A stretch of 64,000 nucleotides of DNA from Antiquaquibacter soli (GTDB lineage Bacteria; Actinomycetota; Actinomycetes; Actinomycetales; Microbacteriaceae). The stretch spans positions 1,426,001 through 1,490,000 of the forward strand of contig NZ_JAUQUB010000001.1 in assembly GCF_030580675.1 (NCBI RefSeq). The letters are read 5' to 3'. The notes beneath the pieces were generated by a model. It was given only the letters and a program-made list of their open reading frames with translations, ran no database searches and was not told the origin of the DNA. Below, piece after piece: positions 57,366 to 64,000 of this stretch (within the stretch, counting starts at the first letter, position 1; each line of letters opens with the position of its first letter). Position numbers and translations under genes: made by a program.

Positions 57366-58800
57366 AGTACGCGGCGTTCTCCGCGCTCGCGTCGCACCAG
57401 GCGAGGAGCTGGTCGACCGCGGCCTGGTGCTCGTCGACGGTCTCCGAGAACACCGTCTCCCCGGTGGCGAGATTGATGGGCACGAAGAACAGCCACGGAC
57501 CGTCCGCCGGGTTCAGCGCAGCGGAGATGGCGTCATCGCCGGGGAGACCGATCGGGCCGATCGGCATGCCGGGGTTGGCGTACGTGTTGTACGGGTTGCT
57601 CGCGTCCGCGCGCTCCTCGTCCGTCGTCCACACCGTGTGGAGGTTCCCCGTGCCGTAGGCGACGGTCGCGTCCGACTCGAGGTTGATCCCCTGGTCCAGC
57701 CGGTTGTAGAAAACGCGGGAGACCTTGTAGAAGTCGTCGATGTTCCATCCGGCCTCGCGCTGGATGATCGACGCCATCGTCAGCACCTGGTGGCGCTGAT
57801 CGGGCGCGACACCGAAGGCGTCGAGGTGCTCGAACATCGTGTTTACCAGGAGCTGCAGGATGTCTTGCGCCGACTCCGTTCCCTCCAGTTGGTACGTCGC
57901 CGGGAACAGGTAGCCCTCGAGCGAGGGTGCTTCGGCGGGCACGCCGTAGGCCTGCGGGTTCGCCGCTGCAGCCTGCACGTCGGCGAGCGGGATGCCGGTC
58001 GTCTCGGCGATGATCTCGAGCACGTCCGGCAGGACCGCCCCCTCGGTGATGAGGAGCTCGTTCGTGACCTTGTTGGCGGGGTCCTGCAGCGCGGCGATCG
58101 CCGACTCGGCGCTCATCTCTTTCTGGAGGCGCCAGTTGCCGGGAAGGAAGCCGATGGAGTCGTCTTCGAGCAGGATGTCGTAGACGGCGTCGAACGTCAT
58201 CGTGACTCCGGCCTGGTGCAGCGTATTCGCCACGTCTGCGCCGATATCACCGGACTGGATTGTCACGATGACCTCTTCGCCGTTCCCGCTGCCCTCGTAG
58301 TCGTTGGGGAGCTCCCAGCCCAGCAGCTCGCGGACCTGCTCCTCATAATTGGCCCACACGAAGGCCGCGGCGCCACCCAGTCCGCCGAGGACGATGACGA
58401 TAGGCAGCGTGATCTTGAGCCACAGCAGGTTTCGCTTGCGCGGCGCCCGGGGATATCCCGAATCTGACCCGCGACCTCCACCGCCCGAGCCGCGACCTGA
58501 CCCGCCGCCCGCACCGCGCCCGCGGCGACCCTCGTTCTCGCGGAGTTCTCGACGGCTCAGCGGGGCGCCCGCGGTACCGGGTGCCGGATCGGCCGGGCCG
58601 AAGAGACCACCGAACGGATCCTCGTCCTGGTCGCTGGCGGCAGCTGCGGCCTGAGGCATGGCCGGATACTGAGCGGTGGGAGTCGGCGACGCCGGCTGCG
58701 GCGGGAACTGCTCCCCCGGAACGGGAGCGGCCTGCTGCGGCGCTGACCGCTCGTCGGGCTGGGTCGTGAAGAAGTCTTCCCAGCTCGGTTCGTTCGCCAT
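57358..58800 (-). CDS. mltG: Endolytic murein transglycosylase
   Basis: 480 residues. A long Pro/Gly/Gln-rich cytoplasmic N-terminus (about 1-120) precedes one membrane helix (ITLPIVIVLGGLGGAAAFVWA) and the outward YceG-type domain. The catalytic Glu is in VLTMASIIQREAGWNID. It cuts nascent peptidoglycan strands and limits their length. It directly follows ruvX: the ruvX stop abuts its ATG and an AAGGA site lies inside ruvX. The alaS-ruvX-mltG-aroE order is common in Actinobacteria. Confidence 0.95.
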   Translation of the reverse strand: MANEPSWEDFFTTQPDERSAPQQAAPVPGEQFPPQPASPTPTAQYPAMPQAAAAASDQDEDPFGGLFGPADPAPGTAGAPLSRRELRENEGRRGRGAGGGSGRGSGGGGRGSDSGYPRAPRKRNLLWLKITLPIVIVLGGLGGAAAFVWANYEEQVRELLGWELPNDYEGSGNGEEVIVTIQSGDIGADVANTLHQAGVTMTFDAVYDILLEDDSIGFLPGNWRLQKEMSAESAIAALQDPANKVTNELLITEGAVLPDVLEIIAETTGIPLADVQAAAANPQAYGVPAEAPSLEGYLFPATYQLEGTESAQDILQLLVNTMFEHLDAFGVAPDQRHQVLTMASIIQREAGWNIDDFYKVSRVFYNRLDQGINLESDATVAYGTGNLHTVWTTDEERADASNPYNTYANPGMPIGPIGLPGDDAISAALNPADGPWLFFVPINLATGETVFSETVDEHQAAVDQLLAWCDASAENAAYCE

Positions 58801-59262
58801 CTATGGTCCTTCGTCCGGGTCGACGACGGCGCCCGGCGGTCGACCCGCGGAGCGCTCGAAGTCGAGGGCGTGCTGCAGAATTATAACGGCGGCAACCTGA
58901 TCGACGACCGAGCGCGACTGCCTCGAACTGCGGCCCGCGCCCCGCAAGGCGGAGTGAGCGGAGACCGTCGAGAGCCGCTCGTCGACGAGGCGCACGGGCG
59001 CCAGTCCGAGCCGCGCGACGCCCGTCGCGAAGGCGCGGGCATCCGCTGTCGACGCCGTCTCGGTGCCCGAGAGCGCGATCGGCAGCCCCACGACGATCTC
59101 CACCGCGTCGAGCTCCCTGACGAGCTCGACGATCCGCTCGAGGTCGCCATCGCCCCGTGCGACCGTCTCGACGGGGGTCGCGAGCATCCCGTGCAGATCG
59201 CTGCGGGCGACGCCGATGCGCGCCGTGCCGACGTCGATGCCGACTCGCACGCCCGCGCGCAT
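58801..59262 (-). CDS. ruvX: Putative pre-16S rRNA nuclease (YqgF family)
   Basis: 153 residues, an RNase H-like fold. GVRVGIDVGTARIGVARSD, EIVVGLPIALSG and VDERLSTVSAHSALR and the late VVDQVAAVIILQHALD are family motifs carrying the acidic residues. The E. coli relative YqgF matures the 16S 5' end. It starts 2 bases after the alaS stop. Confidence 0.95.
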   Translation of the reverse strand: MRAGVRVGIDVGTARIGVARSDLHGMLATPVETVARGDGDLERIVELVRELDAVEIVVGLPIALSGTETASTADARAFATGVARLGLAPVRLVDERLSTVSAHSALRGAGRSSRQSRSVVDQVAAVIILQHALDFERSAGRPPGAVVDPDEGP

Positions 59263-59264
59263 GC

Positions 59265-61919
59265 TCAGCTCGAGACCGCGCTCACGAGCGCGTCGAGTGC
59301 AGCGGGGATCGCCGCGACATCTGCACCACCGCCCTGAGCGATGTCGTCCTTGCCGCCGCCGCCGCCGCCGAGCACCGCAGCAGCCGCCTTCGCGAGCGCT
59401 CCCGCCTTCACTCCCGCCGCCCTCGACGCGTCGTTGGTCGCGACGATGACGGCCGGCTTCCCGCCGACCTCGGCGGCGAGAGCCACCAGACTCGGGGCCG
59501 AGCCGAGCCGGTCGCGAACCGCGAGCACGAGAGAGCGCAGGTCGTCGCCCGAGCCGACGGAACCGACGTTCTCGACGACGGCGACGAGGTCGCCGACCGA
59601 ACGCTGGTTGGCGACGAGCGCGGGGATGCGCTGCGACAGCTGGGCCTGCTCGTACTGGGCGATCGTGCGCTCCGCGGCCTTGAGGCTCGCCATGAGCTCC
59701 GCGATTCGGTCAGGCAGCTGCTCTCGCGGGGTCTTGAGCGTCGACGTGAGCTGAGAGACGATCGCCCGCTCGGTCGCGAGGTCCTTGAAGGCGTCGAGTC
59801 CGACGAGGGACTCGATGCGCCGGTTGGTGGCTCCGACGGACGACTCCCCCACCACGCTGATGAGGCCGACCTCGGACGAGCGGCCCACGTGCGTGCCCGC
59901 GCACAGCTCGAGCGACCAGGGTCCCCCGATCTCGACGACTCGAACCGTGTCGCCGTACTTCTCGCCGAAGAGCGCCATGGCGCCGAGCGCCTTGGCATCG
60001 TCGAGCGCCATCAGCCGCGTCGTCACCTCGAGGTTGTCCCGAACGGCGTTGTTGGCGACTTCTTCCACCTCGGATCGCGTCGCCGGCGAGAGCGCCTCGT
60101 TCCACGAGAAGTCGAGGCGCATGTAGCCGGCCTTGTTGTACGAGCCGGACTGGTGCGCCTGCGGGCCGAGGATCTGGCGCAGTGCCGCGTGGATGAGGTG
60201 CGTCGCCGAGTGGGCTTGGGTCGCGCCACGCCGCCACTCCGGGTCGACGAGCGTCGTCGCGGCATCCCCGACTCCCACTTCGCCCGAGGTGACCTGCACC
60301 TTGTGGCTGATGAGCCCCTTCACCGGCTTCTGGACGTCGAGCACCTCGAGCTCGAAACCGCTGCCGACGATGGTGCCCGCGTCGGCCTCCTGGCCGCCGG
60401 ACTCGGCGTAGAGCGACGTCTCGGCCAGGATGACCTCCGCGATATCGCCCGCAACCGCTTTCGTTACCGACTCGCCATTGACGATGATGCCGAGAATCGT
60501 GCTGTCCGTCGTGAGGTACTCGTAGCCGGTGAACACCGTCTCGCCCTGCGCGCGGAACGCGCTGTACACGGAGAGGTCCGCGAGGTGCTGCTTCTTGGAC
60601 TTCGCGTCCTCCTTGGCGAGGGTGCGCTGGCGCTGCATGAGCGAATCGAAGGCGTCGCGGTCCACCGACAGTCCCGCCTCCTCCGCGATCTCCAGAGTGA
60701 GGTCGATCGGGAAGCCGTAGGTGTCGTGGAGCAGGAACGCCGTGTCGCTCGGGAGCTCCGTGGAGCCCGCCTGCTGCGAGCGGGAGACCGCGACATCCAG
60801 GATGCTCGTGCCGCTCGCGAGGGTGCGCAGGAAGGTCTCCTCCTCCCCGAGCGCGAGCCGCGAGATGCGGTCGAACTCGGTGGAGACCTCCGGGTACTGG
60901 GCCTTCATCGCGTCGCGCGACGCCGGGAACAGCTCGGCGAAGGTAGGGTCTTCGACGCCCAGCAGGCGCATGGCACGCACGCTGCGCCGCAGCAGTCGAC
61001 GCAGGATGTATCCGCGGCCCTCGTTGCTCGGGGTGACCCCGTCCGACATCAGCATGAGGCTCGAGCGGACGTGGTCGGCGATGACGCGCATCCGCACGTC
61101 GTCGTCGTGGTTGTGGCCGTACCGCCGCCCGGAGAGCTCGGCCGCCTTGTCGAGCACCGGCCGGACCTGGTCGATCTCGTACATGTTCTCGACGCCCTGC
61201 TTGATGAACGCGACGCGCTCCATGCCCATGCCGGTGTCGATGTTCTTCTTCGGGAGCTCGCCGAGGATCTCGAACTCCTTGCCGCTGCCCTCTCCGCGGA
61301 GGTACTGCATGAAGACGAGGTTCCAGATCTCGACGTACCGGTCGTCGTCCGTCGCGGGGCCTCCGTCGATGCCGTACTTCGGCCCGCGGTCGAAGAAGAT
61401 CTCCGAGCAGGGGCCCGCAGGGCCGGGCTGGCCCGTCGACCAGTAGTTCGTGTCCTTGTCGAGGCGCTGGATTCGCTCGTCCTTCAGGCCCGCGACCTTC
61501 TTCCAGAGCTCGATCGCCTCGTCATCGTCCTTGTAGACGGTGACCCACAGGTCCTTCTCATCGAACCCCAGGCCGCCCTTCGACTCCTCGCTAGTGAGAA
61601 GCTCCCAGGCGTAGGTGATCGCGCCTTCCTTGAAGTAGTCGCCGAACGAGAAGTTGCCGTTCATCTGGAAGAACGTGCCGTGCCGAGGCGTCTTGCCGAC
61701 CTCCTCGATGTCGAGAGTGCGGATGCACTTCTGCACGCTCGTCGCGCGGGGGAAGGGCGCCGGGACCAGCCCGGTGAGATAGGGGACGAACGGCACCATG
61801 CCGGCAACGGTGAACAGCAGCGTCGGGTCGTCGCTCACGAGCGAGGCGGAGGGGACGACGGTGTGCCCGCGGTCCCCGAAGAAGGTCAGCCAGCGGTTCT
61901 GGATGTCAGCGGTCTGCAT
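59265..61919 (-). CDS. alaS: Alanine-tRNA ligase
   Basis: 884 residues. Class II catalytic core at the N-terminus (NRWLTFFGDRGHTVVPSASL, FFQMNGNFSFGDYFKEGAI), an editing domain with the zinc/substrate motif AHSATHLIHAALRQILG and LELCAGTHVGRSSEVG, and a C-Ala DHHA1 domain. It charges tRNA-Ala and removes mischarged Ser and Gly. First gene of the ruvX-mltG-aro chain. The 56 bases upstream hold only a short CGGGG/CCCCG hairpin; no T-box is seen. Confidence 0.98.
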   Translation of the reverse strand: MQTADIQNRWLTFFGDRGHTVVPSASLVSDDPTLLFTVAGMVPFVPYLTGLVPAPFPRATSVQKCIRTLDIEEVGKTPRHGTFFQMNGNFSFGDYFKEGAITYAWELLTSEESKGGLGFDEKDLWVTVYKDDDEAIELWKKVAGLKDERIQRLDKDTNYWSTGQPGPAGPCSEIFFDRGPKYGIDGGPATDDDRYVEIWNLVFMQYLRGEGSGKEFEILGELPKKNIDTGMGMERVAFIKQGVENMYEIDQVRPVLDKAAELSGRRYGHNHDDDVRMRVIADHVRSSLMLMSDGVTPSNEGRGYILRRLLRRSVRAMRLLGVEDPTFAELFPASRDAMKAQYPEVSTEFDRISRLALGEEETFLRTLASGTSILDVAVSRSQQAGSTELPSDTAFLLHDTYGFPIDLTLEIAEEAGLSVDRDAFDSLMQRQRTLAKEDAKSKKQHLADLSVYSAFRAQGETVFTGYEYLTTDSTILGIIVNGESVTKAVAGDIAEVILAETSLYAESGGQEADAGTIVGSGFELEVLDVQKPVKGLISHKVQVTSGEVGVGDAATTLVDPEWRRGATQAHSATHLIHAALRQILGPQAHQSGSYNKAGYMRLDFSWNEALSPATRSEVEEVANNAVRDNLEVTTRLMALDDAKALGAMALFGEKYGDTVRVVEIGGPWSLELCAGTHVGRSSEVGLISVVGESSVGATNRRIESLVGLDAFKDLATERAIVSQLTSTLKTPREQLPDRIAELMASLKAAERTIAQYEQAQLSQRIPALVANQRSVGDLVAVVENVGSVGSGDDLRSLVLAVRDRLGSAPSLVALAAEVGGKPAVIVATNDASRAAGVKAGALAKAAAAVLGGGGGGKDDIAQGGGADVAAIPAALDALVSAVSS

Positions 61920-61975
61920 GAATTCCTGGGGTCGGTAACGGCGGGGAGAACCCCGGGATGAACGGTCGAGCGGGT

Positions 61976-62200
61976 CTAGCGCGAGCGCGTGAGGTCGGCG
62001 ATCGCTTCCTCGGCCTCGGCCACGGCGGCGCGCAGCTCGGCTTCGCGAGCCTTGTACCCGTCGACGACGGCCGCACCGAACTCGCGCGCCTTCGAGTCGA
62101 CATCCTCGAAGAAGCGCTTGCCCTCGGGCGTCTTGGCGACCTGGTGAGCGACGACGAATCCGATGGCGACGCCGGCCACCAGCAGAAGAAGGCCCTTCAT
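61976..62200 (-). CDS. Small membrane-anchored protein of unknown function
   Basis: 74 residues. An N-terminal membrane helix (GLLLLVAGVAIGFVVAHQVA) is followed by a charged, helical, probably coiled-coil region (FFEDVDSKAREFGAAVVDGY, EAELRAAVAEAEEAIADL). Proteins of this shape often sit between alaS and rpsD beside a DUF948 protein in Actinobacteria. I do not recognise a function. It follows the DUF948 gene by 42 bases on the same strand. Confidence 0.75.
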   Translation of the reverse strand: MKGLLLLVAGVAIGFVVAHQVAKTPEGKRFFEDVDSKAREFGAAVVDGYKAREAELRAAVAEAEEAIADLTRSR

Positions 62201-62242
62201 GACTGCTCCTAGAGTTCGTGCGGGAAAGCTGAGGCCTCCAGC

Positions 62243-62620
62243 TTACTTCGTCGGCGCGGCGGACCTCCGGCCCTGCCGCAGTCCGACGATCGCCGCGCGA
62301 ACCCCCGCCGAGAACCCGGCGATCTTGATGAGCGGTCCGCCGACGGTAGCCGCGAAGAGCGCGACGAGCGAAGAGACATTGCTGGTGGCCTCCTCGACAC
62401 TGCTCGTGATCGCATCGACGCGAGCGAGTTGCTTGTTCGTCTCGCTGATCGTCGTCGTCGCCTCTTCGAGCAGCGGGGTCACATTCTCGCTGAGCCCGCG
62501 GATGGCGGTGCTCGTCTCATCGAATACTCGGCCGAGCTTGACCAACGGCACGGCGAGGAGCCCGACGAGAACCGCGAAGATGCCGGCAGCGATGAGCCCG
62601 GCGATGTCACCACCCGTCAT
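62243..62620 (-). CDS. DUF948 domain protein
   Basis: 125 residues from ATG 62620 with AGGAGG 6 bases upstream; an in-frame start 33 bases earlier overlaps the rpsD terminator. One N-terminal membrane helix (IAGLIAAGIFAVLVGLLAVPLV), then a helical heptad-rich segment (ETSTAIRGLSENVTPLLEEA, TTTISETNKQLARVDAI) typical of DUF948, and a basic end. Function is unknown; a link to the cell envelope is inferred from topology. It lies between rpsD and the small gene above. Confidence 0.85.
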   Translation of the reverse strand: MTGGDIAGLIAAGIFAVLVGLLAVPLVKLGRVFDETSTAIRGLSENVTPLLEEATTTISETNKQLARVDAITSSVEEATSNVSSLVALFAATVGGPLIKIAGFSAGVRAAIVGLRQGRRSAAPTK

Positions 62621-62643
62621 GGGAGTCCTCCTGGAAACAGCGA

Positions 62644-62671
62644 AGCGGGCCACCCGATCGGATGACCCGCT
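62644..62671 (-). terminator. Terminator after rpsD
   Basis: Minus-strand RNA forms a 13-bp stem with G-U pairs: AGCGGG and CCCGCT at the ends and CCGATCGG in the centre. It lies 23 bases beyond the rpsD stop and is followed by CTGTTTCC, so it resembles a weak intrinsic terminator. Confidence 0.65.
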
Positions 62672-62694
62672 CCAGCGTAGAGCGAAATGCGGTA

Positions 62695-63324
62695 CTAGCG
62701 CGCCGCGTAGTACTCGACGACGAGCTGCACTTCGCAGGTCACGGGGACCTCGGCACGCTTCGGACGACGAACCAGGCGGGCCTGGAGCTTGTCCAGCTCG
62801 ACCTCGAGGTAGGCCGGGACCTTGGGGAGGACGTCGGCGTGACCGCCGGCGGCGGCGACCTGGAAGACCTCGAGGCCCTCGCTGCGCTCCTTGACATGGA
62901 TGAGCTGACCCGGCTTCACGCGGAAGGACGGGCGGTCGACGAGCTTGCCGTCGACGAGGATGTGGCGGTGCACGACGAGCTGGCGCGCCTGCGCGGTCGT
63001 GCGGGCGAACCCGGCACGGAGCACGAGGGCGTCCAGACGCATCTCGAGCTGCTCGACGAGGTTCTCACCGGTCAGGCCCGCCGTCTTGCGCGCCTCCTCG
63101 AACTGGATGCGCAGCTGCTTCTCGCGGATGCCGTACTGCTCGCGCAGGCGCTGCTTCTCGCGGAGGCGCACGGCGTAGTCGCTGTCGGCCTTGCGCTTGG
63201 TGCGGCCGTGCTCGCCGGGAGCGTAGGGGCGCTTCTCGAGGTACTTGGCCGCCTTCGGGGTGAGGGCGATGCCGAGAGCGCGGGAGAGACGGACCTTGCG
63301 GCGGTCCTGGGACTTCGTGGGCAT
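62695..63324 (-). CDS. rpsD: 30S ribosomal protein S4
   Basis: 209 residues from ATG 63324 (MPTKSQDRRKVRLSRALGIAL), with AAAGG 7 bases upstream. S4 starts 30S assembly by binding 16S rRNA. The S4 RNA-binding motif is MRLDALVLRAGFARTTAQARQLVVHRHILVDGKLVDRPSF. It lacks the N-terminal zinc cysteines of some S4 proteins. It stands alone, not with rpsM/rpsK/rpoA, so regulation must be through its own 168-base leader, where an in-frame GTG at 63366 is also open. Confidence 0.97.
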   Translation of the reverse strand: MPTKSQDRRKVRLSRALGIALTPKAAKYLEKRPYAPGEHGRTKRKADSDYAVRLREKQRLREQYGIREKQLRIQFEEARKTAGLTGENLVEQLEMRLDALVLRAGFARTTAQARQLVVHRHILVDGKLVDRPSFRVKPGQLIHVKERSEGLEVFQVAAAGGHADVLPKVPAYLEVELDKLQARLVRRPKRAEVPVTCEVQLVVEYYAAR

Positions 63325-63367
63325 GGTGGAGCCTTTCGCTACGTGGCCGCGGCGATCGCGGCTCACG

Positions 63368-63407
63368 GACGTGCATCCGGCCTCTCTCCTGATCGGACAC
63401 GCACGTC
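63368..63407 (-). promoter_or_regulatory. Structured leader upstream of rpsD
   Basis: Minus-strand RNA can fold with GACGTGC (63407-63401) against GCACGTC (63374-63368) and TCCG (63397-63394) against CGGA (63379-63376), leaving small internal bulges. The 14-base loop is purine-rich (AGGAGAGAGG). It lies 43 bases before the rpsD ATG. S4 controls its own synthesis in several bacteria, so this is a candidate autoregulatory site. The rest of the 63325-63492 gap holds a TAAAGT -10 candidate just after rarA and no gene. Confidence 0.45.
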
Positions 63408-63492
63408 GGGGCGCGCCGGGAGCACTGCTTCGAGGAAGGGGATGTGTCCGGCGTCCAGCCGAACCCGACTACTTTACCAGAACAGCGGCCCG

Positions 63493-64000
63493 TCAGGTGC
63501 CGCGGATGATCGCACGCAGCTTCTCCAGGCGAGCGGCGACGTCGCGCTCGTTCCCATTGCTGCTCGGTGAGTAGTACTCGGTGCCCACGAGTTCATCGGG
63601 AAGGTACTGCTGGCGAGCCACGCCGAACTCCGCGTCGTGGGAGTACACGTAGCCCTTGCCGTGGCCGAGACGCTTCGCCCCCGGATAGTGCGCGTCGCGC
63701 AAGTGCTTCGGCACGCGCCCGATGCGTCCCGCTCGGACGTCGGCGATCGCGGCATCCAGGGCGACATAGGCTGCGTTCGACTTGGGGGCCGTCGCGAGGT
63801 AGACGACCGCTTCCGCGAGCGGGATGCGCCCCTCCGGCATCCCGATGAACTGGACGGCGTCAGCGGCGGCCGTCGCGACGAGCAGCGCTTGTGGGTCGGC
63901 CATCCCGACATCCTCCGCCGCGCTGATGATCACCCGGCGCGCGATGAACCGCGGGTCCTCCCCCGCCTCGATCATCCGGGCGAGGTAGTGCAGCGCGGCA
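63493..64000 (-). CDS. rarA: Replication-associated recombination protein A, C-terminal part (runs off right edge)
   Basis: The last 169 codons of a RarA/MgsA AAA+ ATPase. The visible part is the C-terminal tetramerisation and MgsA region: [69 protein letters not shown] and the ending [19 protein letters not shown]. The ATPase domain lies outside the window. RarA acts at stalled replication forks. rarA-rpsD-alaS order is typical of Actinobacteria. Confidence 0.93.
   Translation of the reverse strand, partial: AALHYLARMIEAGEDPRFIARRVIISAAEDVGMADPQALLVATAAADAVQFIGMPEGRIPLAEAVVYLATAPKSNAAYVALDAAIADVRAGRIGRVPKHLRDAHYPGAKRLGHGKGYVYSHDAEFGVARQQYLPDELVGTEYYSPSSNGNERDVAARLEKLRAIIRGT

Noticed and set aside
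59157-61961. A 934-codon plus-strand frame opposite alaS
   Set aside because: Mirror of alaS codon bias; no start signal or recognisable domain.
61920-61975. T-box or other tRNA-sensing leader of alaS
   Set aside because: The gap is 56 bases with only a 5-bp hairpin and no T-box sequence.
63325-63366. An in-frame GTG extension of S4 by 14 residues
   Set aside because: The ATG at 63324 has an AAAGG site and gives the usual S4 N-terminus; the GTG lies just below the leader hairpin.

Overview
The window is G+C-rich actinobacterial chromosome, most likely from the family Microbacteriaceae (Leifsonia/Clavibacter/Rhodoglobus type). This is inferred from gene content and order: an actinobacterial IHF (mIHF) domain fused to guanylate kinase, a PriA without helicase motifs, an ANTAR response regulator of the PdtaR type, the his-trp-lgt and pyrR-pyrBC-carAB-pyrF gene orders, and many GTG/TTG starts. 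I see no insertion sequence, prophage, CRISPR array or rRNA. One tRNA, tRNA-Leu(CAA), is present. Coding density is very high; no gene-free stretch exceeds about 170 bases, and most neighbouring genes overlap by 1-8 bases, suggesting translational coupling.

Layout. (1) 1-6170: a partial DUF885 gene, then a sugar/polyol PTS operon on the minus strand (DeoR regulator, PfkB kinase, mannitol-type EIIC, EIIB and EIIA, zinc-dependent dehydrogenase, HPr). (2) 6258-14149: polA, a hotdog thioesterase, a PdtaR-like regulator, tRNA-Leu, an HTH_42/AlkZ-like protein, a membrane-anchored surface protein and a GH15 trehalase/glucoamylase. (3) 14165-30307: a long minus-strand block in which hisE-hisG-hisF-hisI lead into trpE, two small membrane proteins, trpC-trpB-trpA, lgt, gltB-gltD and pyk. 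(4) 30358-47917: pyrR-pyrB-pyrC-(membrane protein)-carA-carB-pyrF-[mIHF::gmk]-rpoZ-coaBC-metK-priA-fmt-rsmB-rpe-FKBP, headed by a candidate PyrR-binding mRNA hairpin. (5) 47943-51562: a NitT/TauT-type ABC importer and a divergent GH16-fold protein. (6) 51572-61919: alaS-ruvX-mltG-aroE-aroC-aroK-aroB-lysE-aroQ-efp-nusB. (7) 61976-64000: two small membrane-associated genes, rpsD with a structured leader, and the 3' part of rarA.

The biosynthetic blocks feed each other: the shikimate genes supply chorismate to TrpE, glutamate synthase supplies glutamate, and the pyr operon supplies UMP and carbamoyl phosphate. trpD, trpG, trpF and hisA are not in the window. No obviously new defence or mobile system was found. 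The best leads are the mIHF-Gmk fusion, the PyrR-type mRNA element over the pyrR ribosome-binding site, the polyol PTS operon with an atypical dehydrogenase, a GH16-fold protein with a changed catalytic triad, and several starts that look leaderless.
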